In this document: positions 48,025 through 57,423 of the stretch, piece by piece
Layout of the letters: each line of letters begins with the position of its first letter
Numbering within the stretch: position 1 is the stretch's first letter
Assembly (NCBI RefSeq): GCF_000621125.1
Contig: NZ_KK211215.1
Location: forward strand, 1-64,000
DNA: 64,000 nt
Source: Maribacter antarcticus DSM 21422
GTDB lineage: Bacteria; Bacteroidota; Bacteroidia; Flavobacteriales; Flavobacteriaceae
Direction of reading: 5' to 3'
Notes under the pieces: model-generated
Databases searched by the model: none
What the model saw: the letters and a program-made list of their open reading frames with translations, nothing else
What the model was told of the DNA's origin: nothing
Translations under genes and position numbers: made by a program

Positions 48025-49004
48025 TAGTTTTTGGTGTTTTTTACTCCTGTAATAATATTCTTCATAATCATTTTCGCATGCACTCTGGAATTTTCTATAA
48101 ACCATTTATGCGTTTCCATGCCGCCGCAGATAACACCGGCAAGATAGAGCCCTGCTACATTACTTTCCATGGTTTCTAAATTATACTGGGGTAAGCGTTT
48201 TTTATCATCACTTAGCGTAACGCCTAAATGCTGTAAAAACTTAAAGTTAGGGGTGTAACCTGTTAGGGCAAGAACAAAATCGTTTTCAAGGTTGATGGTG
48301 CCTTCTGATGTATTTATAAGTATTTCCTCTTGGGTAATTTCTTTAACGGTACTGTTGTAATAGGCTTTAATGCTTCCTTCTTTAATACGATTGATAATAT
48401 CTGGTCGTACCCAGTACTTTACCCGTTGTCCTACTTCGGGTCCTCTAATGATTAGGCTTACTTCCGCTCCTTTACGATAGCATTCCAATGCCGCATCGAT
48501 AGCGGAATTACTGGCACCAACAACCGCTAATTTTTGGCCTGCATAATAATGTGGATTATTGTAGTAATGAGATACTTTTTCTAAGGCTTCTCCCGGCACA
48601 TTTATCGTGTTGGGGATATCGTAAAACCCAGTAGCGATAACTACATTTGATACGGTGTAGCGGTGCTTTGTGGTTTGAACTTGAAAGCCTTGATCTGCTT
48701 TTATAATGCTTTCAACTTTTTCAAATAGTCTAATATGTAGCTTATTGGAGGTGACGATTCGCCTGTAATATTCCAAGGCTTCGTCCCGTTTTGGTTTTGC
48801 CTCAGTACTGATAAAGGGTATCTCATCAATTTCCAGCTTTTCCGAAGAGGAGAAAAACTGCATATTTGCTGGATAGTGGAAAAGTGAGTTAACAATAGGG
48901 CCTTTTTCTATAATCACATAGTTAAGGCCTTTTTTATGCGCCTCTAATCCGCATGCGATGCCTATGGGCCCTCCTCCAACAATAATAACGTCTAACTGTT
49001 CCAT
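48024..49004 (-). CDS. ypdA: YpdA-type putative bacillithiol disulfide reductase
   Basis: FAD/NADPH-dependent flavoprotein of the YpdA family, proposed to reduce oxidised bacillithiol. 326 residues: FAD-binding GGGPIGIACGLEA near the N-terminus, NADPH-binding VVGASNSAIDAALE (about 155-170), a second FAD motif in LYLAGVICGG. The HYPANMQFFSSSEKLEI segment is typical of YpdA. There is no CxxC active site of thioredoxin reductase. It starts with a one-base overlap on the rpe stop and is followed the same way by iaaA. Confidence 0.88.
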   Translation of the reverse strand: MEQLDVIIVGGGPIGIACGLEAHKKGLNYVIIEKGPIVNSLFHYPANMQFFSSSEKLEIDEIPFISTEAKPKRDEALEYYRRIVTSNKLHIRLFEKVESIIKADQGFQVQTTKHRYTVSNVVIATGFYDIPNTINVPGEALEKVSHYYNNPHYYAGQKLAVVGASNSAIDAALECYRKGAEVSLIIRGPEVGQRVKYWVRPDIINRIKEGSIKAYYNSTVKEITQEEILINTSEGTINLENDFVLALTGYTPNFKFLQHLGVTLSDDKKRLPQYNLETMESNVAGLYLAGVICGGMETHKWFIENSRVHAKMIMKNIITGVKNTKN

Positions 49005-49654
49005 TATCCTTTTAAGCTTTTTATGGTTGCTTTAGGGTCTTCGCTCTTAAAAACGAAACTTCCGGCCACAAGTACATCGGCTCCTGCTGCTATTAAATCG
49101 GTTGCATTTGCCGAAGAAACGCCACCATCAACTTCTATTAAGGCAGCACTCCCATTTTCGGTAATGAGGGATTTAAGACCTTTTACCTTAGCAAAGGTGT
49201 TGGGTATAAAAGATTGGCCACCAAAACCGGGGTTTACACTCATCACGCAGACCAAATCGACATCTTGGATAACGTTTTCAAGTAGTTGTACGGAGGTATG
49301 CGGGTTTAACGCCACTCCTGCTTTCATACCGGCTGCCTTTATAGCTTGTACCGTTCTATGTAAATGGGTACAGGCTTCATAATGCACGGTTAGGTAAGTC
49401 GCCCCTAAAGCTGCAAATTTGGCTATATAGCGATCTGGATCTACAATCATTAAATGCACGTCCAAAGGTTTCGTCGCATGCTTTTGAATGGCCTTTATAA
49501 CGGGCATTCCGTAGGAAATATTAGGCACAAAAACACCATCCATCACATCAATATGATGCCAGTCCGCTTCGCTCTGGTTTACCAGTTCTACATCACGTTG
49601 TAAATTCCCAAAATCCGCTGCAAGAAGTGAAGGGGCTATTTTTATTTTTTGCAT
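49004..49654 (-). CDS. rpe: Ribulose-phosphate 3-epimerase
   Basis: Interconverts ribulose 5-phosphate and xylulose 5-phosphate in the pentose phosphate pathway. 216 residues of TIM barrel; family motifs are IAPSLLAADFGNL, HIDVMDGVFVPN (metal-binding His/Asp), MSVNPGFGGQSF and EVDGGVSSANA. First gene of the rpe-ypdA-iaaA unit, joined to ypdA by TAATG. Confidence 0.97.
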   Translation of the reverse strand: MQKIKIAPSLLAADFGNLQRDVELVNQSEADWHHIDVMDGVFVPNISYGMPVIKAIQKHATKPLDVHLMIVDPDRYIAKFAALGATYLTVHYEACTHLHRTVQAIKAAGMKAGVALNPHTSVQLLENVIQDVDLVCVMSVNPGFGGQSFIPNTFAKVKGLKSLITENGSAALIEVDGGVSSANATDLIAAGADVLVAGSFVFKSEDPKATIKSLKG

Positions 49655-49730
49655 TTTGTCAAGTCTAAAAATATATATGCAAAAGTAGTGATTTGAGTTT
49701 TTCCGGTACTTTTAAAAAGCCCCTATAGCT

Positions 49731-50699
49731 TTATTTTTCAAAATATTGAATAAGGTCACTTTCAGCCGCAATATATCCGAAGGTGCTCCAAGATGATCGA
49801 CCTACTATTTCATTCATGATTTCGGCTGATTTTTCTTTTTCATTATTATATAAATACCAACTGGCGAGGCCATATGATACGGCATCATTTGAGGGGCTCT
49901 CAGTATCTGTTTGCAGTAAAGAATCTGTTGGGATAAGCCCTTTATATAATTTACATAAGTCATGATAACTTTGGTTTTCAATGATATCCATTTGCATATT
50001 AATTGGTTTCAAAAGGGTGTTGGCCAAGTTTTTATTGCCTAAGCGCCGTTGAATCATATAGAGCCAATGCGTACTTGAAACGATATTATCTGGGAGCGAT
50101 CCTGCCTGCCTGCATTTTAGATAAGCGTCAAAGGCTTTCTCATAGTCGTGTTTGAGGTAGTAAGCAAGCCCTAAGTGATACCAAATATTACCATGTAATG
50201 TACTTACTGGAATATTCTGTGCATTGGGCATGCCGTCGGGTTCTATTTCATTTTCGTTGCCCTGAATCAGCTGTCCTGCTTTTTCGAAATCGGCAATGGC
50301 TTCATCGAATCTGCGTATCGAAATATAGCGATGACCGCGATGCCTGTATAACCGTGGTTCATCAGGGTATTTTTTAATACCCATGGTATAAATAGCAATG
50401 GCATCATCATAGAGGCCTAAATAGGCAGTTCTTCTTCCAAACCAAATGATGGCATCTTTGTCATTTGAATTTACTTCATAGTCCCTCTTTGCTTCATTAT
50501 ATAGCTTACGCAATTTATCCGAAGGTTCTGAAATCAAATAGTTCTTACCTAAGGGTGTGGTAAAAGATAGCGGTTTATCTGCTTTTGTCTTTTCTATTGG
50601 CTGCGCTTCTTTTATATCGTGCTTACAGCCGCTGCATACGATAAAGGATGTAAAAAGAACTGTTAAAATAAATTTTAAACTTTTTTTCGGTATGTTCAT
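49731..50699 (-). CDS. TPR-repeat lipoprotein, function unknown
   Basis: 322 residues from ATG 50699; the frame extends 14 codons further but the type II signal peptide (KKSLKFILTVLFTSFIVCSGC) needs the shorter start, which also avoids the upstream stop region. After the lipidated Cys come several tetratricopeptide-like helices (AIIWFGRRTAYLGLYDDAIA, EPRLYRHRGHRYISIRRFDEA, and WYHLGLAYYLKHDYEKAFDAY), a protein-binding scaffold. It follows the propeller gene by 11 bases and the dehydrogenase-cytochrome gene before that, so I infer a role in the same envelope process. Confidence 0.83.
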   Translation of the reverse strand: MNIPKKSLKFILTVLFTSFIVCSGCKHDIKEAQPIEKTKADKPLSFTTPLGKNYLISEPSDKLRKLYNEAKRDYEVNSNDKDAIIWFGRRTAYLGLYDDAIAIYTMGIKKYPDEPRLYRHRGHRYISIRRFDEAIADFEKAGQLIQGNENEIEPDGMPNAQNIPVSTLHGNIWYHLGLAYYLKHDYEKAFDAYLKCRQAGSLPDNIVSSTHWLYMIQRRLGNKNLANTLLKPINMQMDIIENQSYHDLCKLYKGLIPTDSLLQTDTESPSNDAVSYGLASWYLYNNEKEKSAEIMNEIVGRSSWSTFGYIAAESDLIQYFEK

Positions 50700-50709
50700 C
50701 TGTTTGAAC

Positions 50710-53700
50710 TTATTTAGACGCTTCAATTTCTGCACTGCCAATATTCTTTAAAGCGGTATTTACTTTGGGAAGACCTTCTTTCATTATCGTTTTAAGATTA
50801 GCCAGATGTTGGTCTAGTTCTGCCGTTAGCTCTTTGAATACCTTATAGGCGCCATCCGTAGGTTTAGCATCACCGTTTTCCACACTTCTTCTAAGCGAAG
50901 CCAATCGATTGTTCAACTTTATGGGGAAATTTAAAGGATCCTGATTGGATTGATTTTTTACTTGGTATAGCTCCTCCTCAATTACTGAAATTTCGGTTAG
51001 GAAAGGGGTCATGGTTTTCTTCCAGTCTCCACTCTCAATTTTTTCTTTGGTTGCTGCCAACTGTTTTTTCATTTCCCTGATTTCAATAACCGTACGATTT
51101 GCCTTATCGGTTTTTTTCATAATGTCTTTGGATAATTGAAATTGCTCATCCAAATGTGCTTTAGTAATGCCTTTTAAATTTGGGTCTAGTTCGATAGCAA
51201 AGTTATCTGTTTTTTCATAGTCAGGGGTTTTGATACGTATTTGATAGTCACCTAAAGGTGCTTTTGGTCCTCTAGTAGGTTGTGCACTCCATATAATCAT
51301 CCCTTCAAAATCGGTAGCTCCTGGATAGCGTAAATCCCAAGTGAACGTATTTAGCCCTTTTGCCGTGGTAGGTTTGGAAGAGCCTCCTTTTTTCCACCAA
51401 GGGAGGTCAGGGTCTTCTTCGTACTTGGGCTTACTACCTGTAAACGTGTTTATGAGATTGCCCTCGGCATCCAAAACTTCAAATGTGATGGTATCCAATT
51501 CTTGCTTTAGGTAGTATTGAATCTTTGCATCCGAAATACCCCTTATGGCATTGGAGGGCTTGAACAATACTGCGGATTCAGCGTTCATTTCTTCTTGGTA
51601 TTGTCGTAAGGGATGAATGTCATCCAAAATCCAAAACCCCCGACCGTGTGTTCCCAATACAACATCATTGTCTTTAATTACGAGGTCTCTAATTGGTGTA
51701 TCAGGAAGCTTTAATTGAAGCGGTTGCCATACGTCTCCATCATTGGAAGAAAAATAAACCCCGTGTTCGGTACCCAAGAATAAAAGTCCTTGTTTCATTG
51801 GGTCTTCCCGCACGGCTCGGGCAAAATGACCATCCGCAATGCCGTTAATAATCTTCGTCCATGTTTTGCCGTAATCATGTGTTTTGAAAACATAGGGTTG
51901 ACGGTCATCTACTTGGTAACGGTTTGCGGCGACGAAGAGTGTCCCTGGTCTGTGCAAAGACTCCTCTATGATACTGACACGAGAAAATTTCGGAAGTTCA
52001 GTAGGTGTTATATCTGACCAATTCGTTCCACCATCTCTGGTAATGTGAATTTTCCCATCGTCAGAACCTGCCCATATCGTATTGATATCATGGGATGAGG
52101 GTGCTAGGGCAAAAACAGTAGCATAGATTTCCGGTCCGTTCATGTCCATCGTAATAACCCCACCAGTTTTTCCTAAGGTACTTGGGTCTGCATAGGTAAG
52201 GTCTGGACTTATTTTTTCCCAAGATTGCCCGTCGTTGGTCGTTTTCCATACGTGTTGTGAGCAAGTGTACATTACCTTGGAATCTTGTGGTGCGAACATA
52301 ATAGGGAAGGTCCATTGCCATCGTTCTGGTAGGGCACTAGCAGGCTCTCCTGAGAAGAAGCGCGGGTAGACTTGAATGTCTCTGGTTTGCCCATTGCTTC
52401 GGTCATAACGGGTCAATAGTGCTCCTTGGCTACCGGCGTAAAAAATATCTTTATCTATGGGATGTTGTGTAATCCAACCGCTTTCCCCACCACCAACGGG
52501 ATAATACCATCCGTGGTTAGGTCCTCTTGCCTGTTTGTGTTCCCAACCCTCGCTAGGCACTGCTACTGTGCTATTATCCTGTTGTGCCCCTGCCACGTGG
52601 TAGGGAACATCACTCGTTGCCATTACGTGGTACAATTGCGTGGTAATGTAATCTTGCTCCGTCCAGCTTTTTCCACCATTGATGCTTACATTACCACCCC
52701 CATCATTGGAATTCACCATACGTTCAGGATTGTTGGGATCTATCCATAGGTCATGATTGTCGCCATGGGGCACCTTAATCGTGGTATCGAAGGTTTTACC
52801 ACCGTCGGTAGACTTATAGAAGCCAGTATTTAAACAATACACGGTTTCCCTGTCCTTTGGGTCGGCGTAAATTCTAGAATAATAAAAAGCACGTTGTCTC
52901 AATTTACGTTCGTCATTGGTGCGTATCCATGTTTTTCCTGCATCATCGGAGCGAAACACACCGCCTTTGTTAGCTTCTACAATGGCCCAGACTCTATTGG
53001 AATCTACGGGCGAAACGGTCACTCCGATTTTACCTATCGGGGGGGCTGGCATACCACTATTTTCGGTAAGGTCGTTCCACGTTTCACCACCATCGGTAGA
53101 CTTCCAAAGTTTGCTGTCGCCACCGCCGCCCCACATTTTCCAAGCTTTACGCTGTACCTCCCAGGTGGTTGCATATACTACTTGTGGATTGTTTTGGTCA
53201 ATAATCAAATCTACGGCACCTGCCTTATCACTTACATACAATACTTTTTTCCAGTTCTTACCACCATCCGTACTTTTAAAAACACCGCGTTCGGCATTGT
53301 CACCATAGGGGTGGCCCAAAGCTGCTACATACACAATATCGGCATTGGTGGGGTGAATGCGTATCCGTGCCACTGCTTGGGTTTCCTTTAAGCCCATATG
53401 TTCCCAGTTTTCACCGCTATCCGTGCTTTTGTAGACACCATCACCTTGGGTTATACTACCGCGCAACTGTACTTCGCCCATTCCAATATACACAATATCT
53501 GGATTTGACTCTGCTACGGCTACCGCACCAACGGATGAGCTGGTTAATTGTCCGTCAGTTATCGGTTTCCATTCGGTACCGCCATCTACAGTTTTCCAAA
53601 GTCCGCCACCTGTGGCACCAAAATAATATTCATTGGGTCGCGAAGGGCTACCTGCGCAACCAAGGGAGCGTCCTCCTCTTAATGGGCCAATGTTTCGCCA

Positions 53701-53835
53701 TTCCAATCCTTCATAGAAGGAAGTGGGCATAATTTTGTTGGAATTACCGTTTTGGGGGTCGGTAGTCGTTTGGCCGTGCCCAATGCATCCTATCATAAAT
53801 GCAATAAAAGTCAATAGTTGTGCTGCTGTTTTCAT
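50710..53835 (-). CDS. Secreted Asp-box/VPS10-like beta-propeller protein
   Basis: 1,041 residues with a signal peptide (1-22, ending GHGQ). At least ten Asp-box (BNR) motifs of the form S-x-D-x-G-x-x-W can be read (KTVDGGTEW, KSTDSGENW, KSTDGGKNW, KSTDGGETW and others), indicating one or two sortilin/VPS10-type propellers over residues 45-730. The C-terminal 300 residues are a beta domain followed by helices. Such proteins are often labelled glycosyl hydrolase or exo-sialidase-like, but no sialidase arginine triad is evident and I claim no enzyme activity. Middle gene of the trio, 28 bases after the upstream gene. Confidence 0.87.
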   Translation of the reverse strand: MKTAAQLLTFIAFMIGCIGHGQTTTDPQNGNSNKIMPTSFYEGLEWRNIGPLRGGRSLGCAGSPSRPNEYYFGATGGGLWKTVDGGTEWKPITDGQLTSSSVGAVAVAESNPDIVYIGMGEVQLRGSITQGDGVYKSTDSGENWEHMGLKETQAVARIRIHPTNADIVYVAALGHPYGDNAERGVFKSTDGGKNWKKVLYVSDKAGAVDLIIDQNNPQVVYATTWEVQRKAWKMWGGGGDSKLWKSTDGGETWNDLTENSGMPAPPIGKIGVTVSPVDSNRVWAIVEANKGGVFRSDDAGKTWIRTNDERKLRQRAFYYSRIYADPKDRETVYCLNTGFYKSTDGGKTFDTTIKVPHGDNHDLWIDPNNPERMVNSNDGGGNVSINGGKSWTEQDYITTQLYHVMATSDVPYHVAGAQQDNSTVAVPSEGWEHKQARGPNHGWYYPVGGGESGWITQHPIDKDIFYAGSQGALLTRYDRSNGQTRDIQVYPRFFSGEPASALPERWQWTFPIMFAPQDSKVMYTCSQHVWKTTNDGQSWEKISPDLTYADPSTLGKTGGVITMDMNGPEIYATVFALAPSSHDINTIWAGSDDGKIHITRDGGTNWSDITPTELPKFSRVSIIEESLHRPGTLFVAANRYQVDDRQPYVFKTHDYGKTWTKIINGIADGHFARAVREDPMKQGLLFLGTEHGVYFSSNDGDVWQPLQLKLPDTPIRDLVIKDNDVVLGTHGRGFWILDDIHPLRQYQEEMNAESAVLFKPSNAIRGISDAKIQYYLKQELDTITFEVLDAEGNLINTFTGSKPKYEEDPDLPWWKKGGSSKPTTAKGLNTFTWDLRYPGATDFEGMIIWSAQPTRGPKAPLGDYQIRIKTPDYEKTDNFAIELDPNLKGITKAHLDEQFQLSKDIMKKTDKANRTVIEIREMKKQLAATKEKIESGDWKKTMTPFLTEISVIEEELYQVKNQSNQDPLNFPIKLNNRLASLRRSVENGDAKPTDGAYKVFKELTAELDQHLANLKTIMKEGLPKVNTALKNIGSAEIEASK

Positions 53836-53863
53836 TTCGTATTTGATTTAAATGCTTGTTATA

Positions 53864-56503
53864 TCAGTTTTGTTGTGTAAAGACCTCGTGGTCCTTACTG
53901 CCGCCTGCCTGTAAATAGGCAAATAGGTCTTTAATTTCTTTAGCGTTCAGGCGGTTTAAAAGCCCTGACGGCATTGGGGATAGGGGAGATGCTTCCCTTT
54001 TGTCAACCTTTTCTTTTAAAACCTTAAAGGCATAACTATCATTGAAAGGGTTAGGCATCACTGTCACGGTATCATCAGTTTCGGATTTTATGCGACCCGA
54101 CACTTTTTTACCGTCTTTTAAATGGAACAAGGTATTGGCATATTGGTCTGATATTTCATCATTTGGGCTGTAGGTAGCGAACAACATTTCGTAATTATTG
54201 AATTTGGTATGGGCCTGGGTCAGATCTGGCCCTACCGCTGCGCCTTCGCCTCGAATCCTATGACATAAAATACACATACCCGCTTGAAAAGCACGCTGTC
54301 CTTTTTCAAAATTCACCTTATAATCTGCAAGTTCGGCGCCCCAGACCACACTACCTATTTCGTTGGCGCTGTATTGTTGCCCCGGCCCAATTGGTGCTGG
54401 TAAATCTGCAACAGCACTTTCGGGCGAATAGACTCCGGATAATTCCTGAAAGTACTCCTTTTTACTATCGGGAACGTGTATCATAGCCGCCAGACGAATA
54501 TTTTCCATTCCTGGCTTAAAACTTAGACCTCCCTTGGCATTAAGGACGTCGTAAAACCACTGAAAATAGGAGGCACGAGCCTCTTTTGTCCATCCCTTAT
54601 CCGCATGACTGAGTAGTACCCCATAATAAATAGCTTCCGTAGGGGGCATTTTAGCGATGATTTCTCTAATCAGTGGTCCGTATTGCTCACTACGTTTTGT
54701 AATTGCTTCCGAAAGGAACTCACTTTTACCTGCAGTACCTTCTTCGGTATGGCGTTGTAATAATGCAACCAGTTCTTGGGTAATATTGTCAGCTTTTAAG
54801 TACAACAACAGTTGTGCTAATTCTCGATTGATATCGTTACTTGTATTGGGGAAAGAGGTTTTTAATTTTTTTACGGCTGCCTTTTTATCAGTATCATTCG
54901 GTTCGCCCATCCGAATAAAAAGTAATTGATAAGCACGGAGGAGATTCAATTGCTGCTCCATCGACTGATTTTGCAAGGGAATAGGTGCTAATTTTTTTAA
55001 AATTTTTGATTGTTGAGAGGCATCGCCTTGACGCGCTAAAGCAATACTTGCCTCTATAATTTTTTTAGGGTTCTTTTCTTCTAAGAATGTGCTAAACCAT
55101 TGATTTATTGATTGGTGTTCTAGCGCAATACGGGCAGCATATCTAATAAAACGATCTTCATGGTCTAGATTAGACCAAGCTGTTTCAATAGCTTTTGGGG
55201 TTTGTTCTTTATGATATGTTTCAAGGCTATGACGTAATTCTCTTAGTTTACCTTCCTTAGCATAAGAAGATGTTTCTTTTTTTTGCTGATTCTCTCCAAT
55301 ATAACGTAGGCGAAACAAGCGGGAGTCTATTCTACGCCCGCCAGTGGCAAAATATAAATGCCCATCGGTACCGGCAATCATATCAGTTAAAGGTAGGGGA
55401 GTGCCTGATAGAAACTCTCTTCGTTCTGCTGTATAGCTGCTTCCTTTTGCCTTTAAATCTGCAAAGTAAATAGTACCAAAACTCCAGTCCATCACAAAAA
55501 GGCCGTTCGAATACGTATCTGGAAAATTAAGTTCTTGTCCTGATAATACTGCTGTGGGTGAGCCTTGCTCTAGATTATGAACGGCAGGTAGGGCATCTGG
55601 GTAATAGGCTGGCCATTTTCCAGAACCAGTTCTCCAACCATATTCGCTACCGCTTGTTACATGGCATATTCTCGTAGGACGATACCAAGGCATACCTATA
55701 TCCCATTCCATGTCAGCGTCATAGGTAAAAAGTTCCCCATCTGCATTAAAAGCGATATCAAATGGATTTCGGTAGCCTGCGGAAATCAATTCCCATTCGG
55801 TCCCCTCCGGATTAAATTTACAGACCCAGCCTCCCGGTGCTTTAATATCATTAGCGTGCCCACGTGCATCCAAATAGGGTTCAAAAAGATTGTCCTCATC
55901 CCAGTTGTTAGGTATTCTACTATTTTCCTTTAGTTGATCCGGTACCGAGGTATGGTTACCCGCTATAAAATAGATTTCTTTCCCATCTGGTGCTAGTACA
56001 AAGCTGTGAGGTCCATGCTCCCCTGCGCCATCAAGCTTCAAGAGTATTTTCACGGTATCTAATGAGCCATCGGCATCGGTATCTGTAAGCCTGTAGATGC
56101 CACTGCCGTTTTTTACATCGTCTTGCCATCGTTTATTTACGGCTACATAAAGGCTATTATGAGCCCAAAGTAGTCCGTGTGCCTCCCCAATTTCTAAATT
56201 TAGAGGTTGTACGTCAACATTTTTTAGGGTCTCTCCTATTGCAGGTGCTTTGAAATAATAGATTTTACCATACTGATCGCAGGAATAGATCGTATTTCCA
56301 GTACCCCGTGCCATGGCAACCCATGATCCTTGATTATGTTCACTAGGTCGGTACAGTTCTTCTAATACAAAATCGGTAGGGATATTGAAATTTATTTCTT
56401 TCGAATTATCCATGGCAAGCTTCTCACTAGCATCATTTTTACAGGAAAAAAATAGGCATCCTAGTAGTAATAGGAGTAAGACGGCATATCGCATTGCTTT
56501 CAA
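53864..56503 (-). CDS. Lipoprotein with sorbosone-dehydrogenase-like propeller and c-type cytochrome domain
   Basis: 879 residues, type II signal peptide with lipobox LFFSC (Cys21). Residues about 45-400 form a glucose/sorbosone-dehydrogenase-like propeller (GPHSFVLAPDGKEIYFIAGN, then SAGYRNPFDIAFNADGELFTYDADMEWD). A helical HEAT-like region follows (about 420-680), and the C-terminus has a c-type heme site CILCH near residue 743 with a distal Met likely in VTVMPNPF. This order is typical of PVC-type heme-binding dehydrogenases that oxidise sugars or alcohols outside the cytoplasm. The substrate is unknown. First gene of a three-gene unit with the propeller and TPR genes. Confidence 0.88.
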   Translation of the reverse strand: MKAMRYAVLLLLLLGCLFFSCKNDASEKLAMDNSKEINFNIPTDFVLEELYRPSEHNQGSWVAMARGTGNTIYSCDQYGKIYYFKAPAIGETLKNVDVQPLNLEIGEAHGLLWAHNSLYVAVNKRWQDDVKNGSGIYRLTDTDADGSLDTVKILLKLDGAGEHGPHSFVLAPDGKEIYFIAGNHTSVPDQLKENSRIPNNWDEDNLFEPYLDARGHANDIKAPGGWVCKFNPEGTEWELISAGYRNPFDIAFNADGELFTYDADMEWDIGMPWYRPTRICHVTSGSEYGWRTGSGKWPAYYPDALPAVHNLEQGSPTAVLSGQELNFPDTYSNGLFVMDWSFGTIYFADLKAKGSSYTAERREFLSGTPLPLTDMIAGTDGHLYFATGGRRIDSRLFRLRYIGENQQKKETSSYAKEGKLRELRHSLETYHKEQTPKAIETAWSNLDHEDRFIRYAARIALEHQSINQWFSTFLEEKNPKKIIEASIALARQGDASQQSKILKKLAPIPLQNQSMEQQLNLLRAYQLLFIRMGEPNDTDKKAAVKKLKTSFPNTSNDINRELAQLLLYLKADNITQELVALLQRHTEEGTAGKSEFLSEAITKRSEQYGPLIREIIAKMPPTEAIYYGVLLSHADKGWTKEARASYFQWFYDVLNAKGGLSFKPGMENIRLAAMIHVPDSKKEYFQELSGVYSPESAVADLPAPIGPGQQYSANEIGSVVWGAELADYKVNFEKGQRAFQAGMCILCHRIRGEGAAVGPDLTQAHTKFNNYEMLFATYSPNDEISDQYANTLFHLKDGKKVSGRIKSETDDTVTVMPNPFNDSYAFKVLKEKVDKREASPLSPMPSGLLNRLNAKEIKDLFAYLQAGGSKDHEVFTQQN

Positions 56504-56705
56504 AAATAGTAATTTATTTAAAAATAATAAAAACTGAGGTAGGATACTTAAATTTTTAAGGTTGTCTGCGATGTGCTTATACCGCCAAAATAGATTCTAG
56601 TTAGGCCATTGTACGAATTTCTGTAGAAAAAAGAACAGGTATGCGCTGTTTGCACAGATATAAAAGAAAAGAATACTGGTCTTTTTTTTTGGGGCTCACA
56701 TGAGG

Positions 56706-57161
56706 TTAACCATGCAATTGACGTAATCCTTCGTAAACAGTTATAGCTACTGCATTGGCTAAATTTAGACTTCTTATTTTAGTATTATATAGCGGAATTT
56801 TAGCCGTTTGTACTGCTTGGTTTTCTACGATTGATTTTGGAAGTCCAACGGATTCTTTTCCAAAAACAAGGAACATGTCATCTTCATAAGAAATATCCCA
56901 ATGGTCTTTTTTGCCGTGAGAGGAAAAGAAAATCATTTGCTTGTCTTGGTGAGTGGCAAAAAAAGCATCTTGGCTCTCATAGGTAAACAGGGAAATATAC
57001 TGCCAATAATCCAACCCGGCTCGTTTAAGCCTTTTGTCTGAAATTTCAAATCCAAAAGGTTTTACAAGATGGAGGTGGGCGCCTGTTGCTAACGCAAGTC
57101 TGCCAATGTTTCCAGTATTGGTTGGAATTTCCGGCTCTATGAGTACGATGTTTAAGCTCAT
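56706..57161 (-). CDS. trmL: tRNA (cytidine/uridine-34-2'-O)-methyltransferase TrmL
   Basis: Methylates the wobble ribose of tRNA-Leu isoacceptors using SAM. 151 residues of SPOUT fold with trefoil knot: N-terminal [21 protein letters not shown], then [10 protein letters not shown] and [17 protein letters not shown]. Its ATG overlaps the stop of the VF530-type gene by four bases. Confidence 0.95.
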   Translation of the reverse strand: MSLNIVLIEPEIPTNTGNIGRLALATGAHLHLVKPFGFEISDKRLKRAGLDYWQYISLFTYESQDAFFATHQDKQMIFFSSHGKKDHWDISYEDDMFLVFGKESVGLPKSIVENQAVQTAKIPLYNTKIRSLNLANAVAITVYEGLRQLHG

Positions 57162-57385
57162 TTTTTTGGGATGGATTGTAAATACAAATGTTCAACTTTG
57201 GTTCTTGCCCAGGGGGTTTTTCGAAGGAATTTTAAACTGGATTTAATGGTGGGATTACTTTTAAAACAATTGATGTTTATTTGACCTGCAAGATCTTCCC
57301 ATGTATATTTTTCAGTAAGTTCTTCTAGAATAGTGACTAGTTTAACTCCGTGTAGCGGATTATTTGGTTGGGCTTCAGAATTCAT
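57158..57385 (-). CDS. VF530-family small DNA-binding protein
   Basis: 75 residues from ATG 57385 ([16 protein letters not shown]). The family pattern runs through the whole sequence: [48 protein letters not shown]. The frame extends upstream but that part overlaps the pullulanase tail and lacks similarity. The family is described as DNA binding from structure only; its role is unknown. Coupled to trmL by overlap. Confidence 0.9.
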   Translation of the reverse strand: MNSEAQPNNPLHGVKLVTILEELTEKYTWEDLAGQININCFKSNPTIKSSLKFLRKTPWARTKVEHLYLQSIPKK

Positions 57386-57423
57386 GAATTTAGTTCTAGT
57401 TTTATTTGAGCATATATTTTCAG

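Noticed and set aside
52894-53391. 165-codon + strand frame opposite the Asp-box propeller gene
   Set aside because: Antisense shadow of repetitive Asp-box coding sequence; Cys/His-rich translation without motifs.
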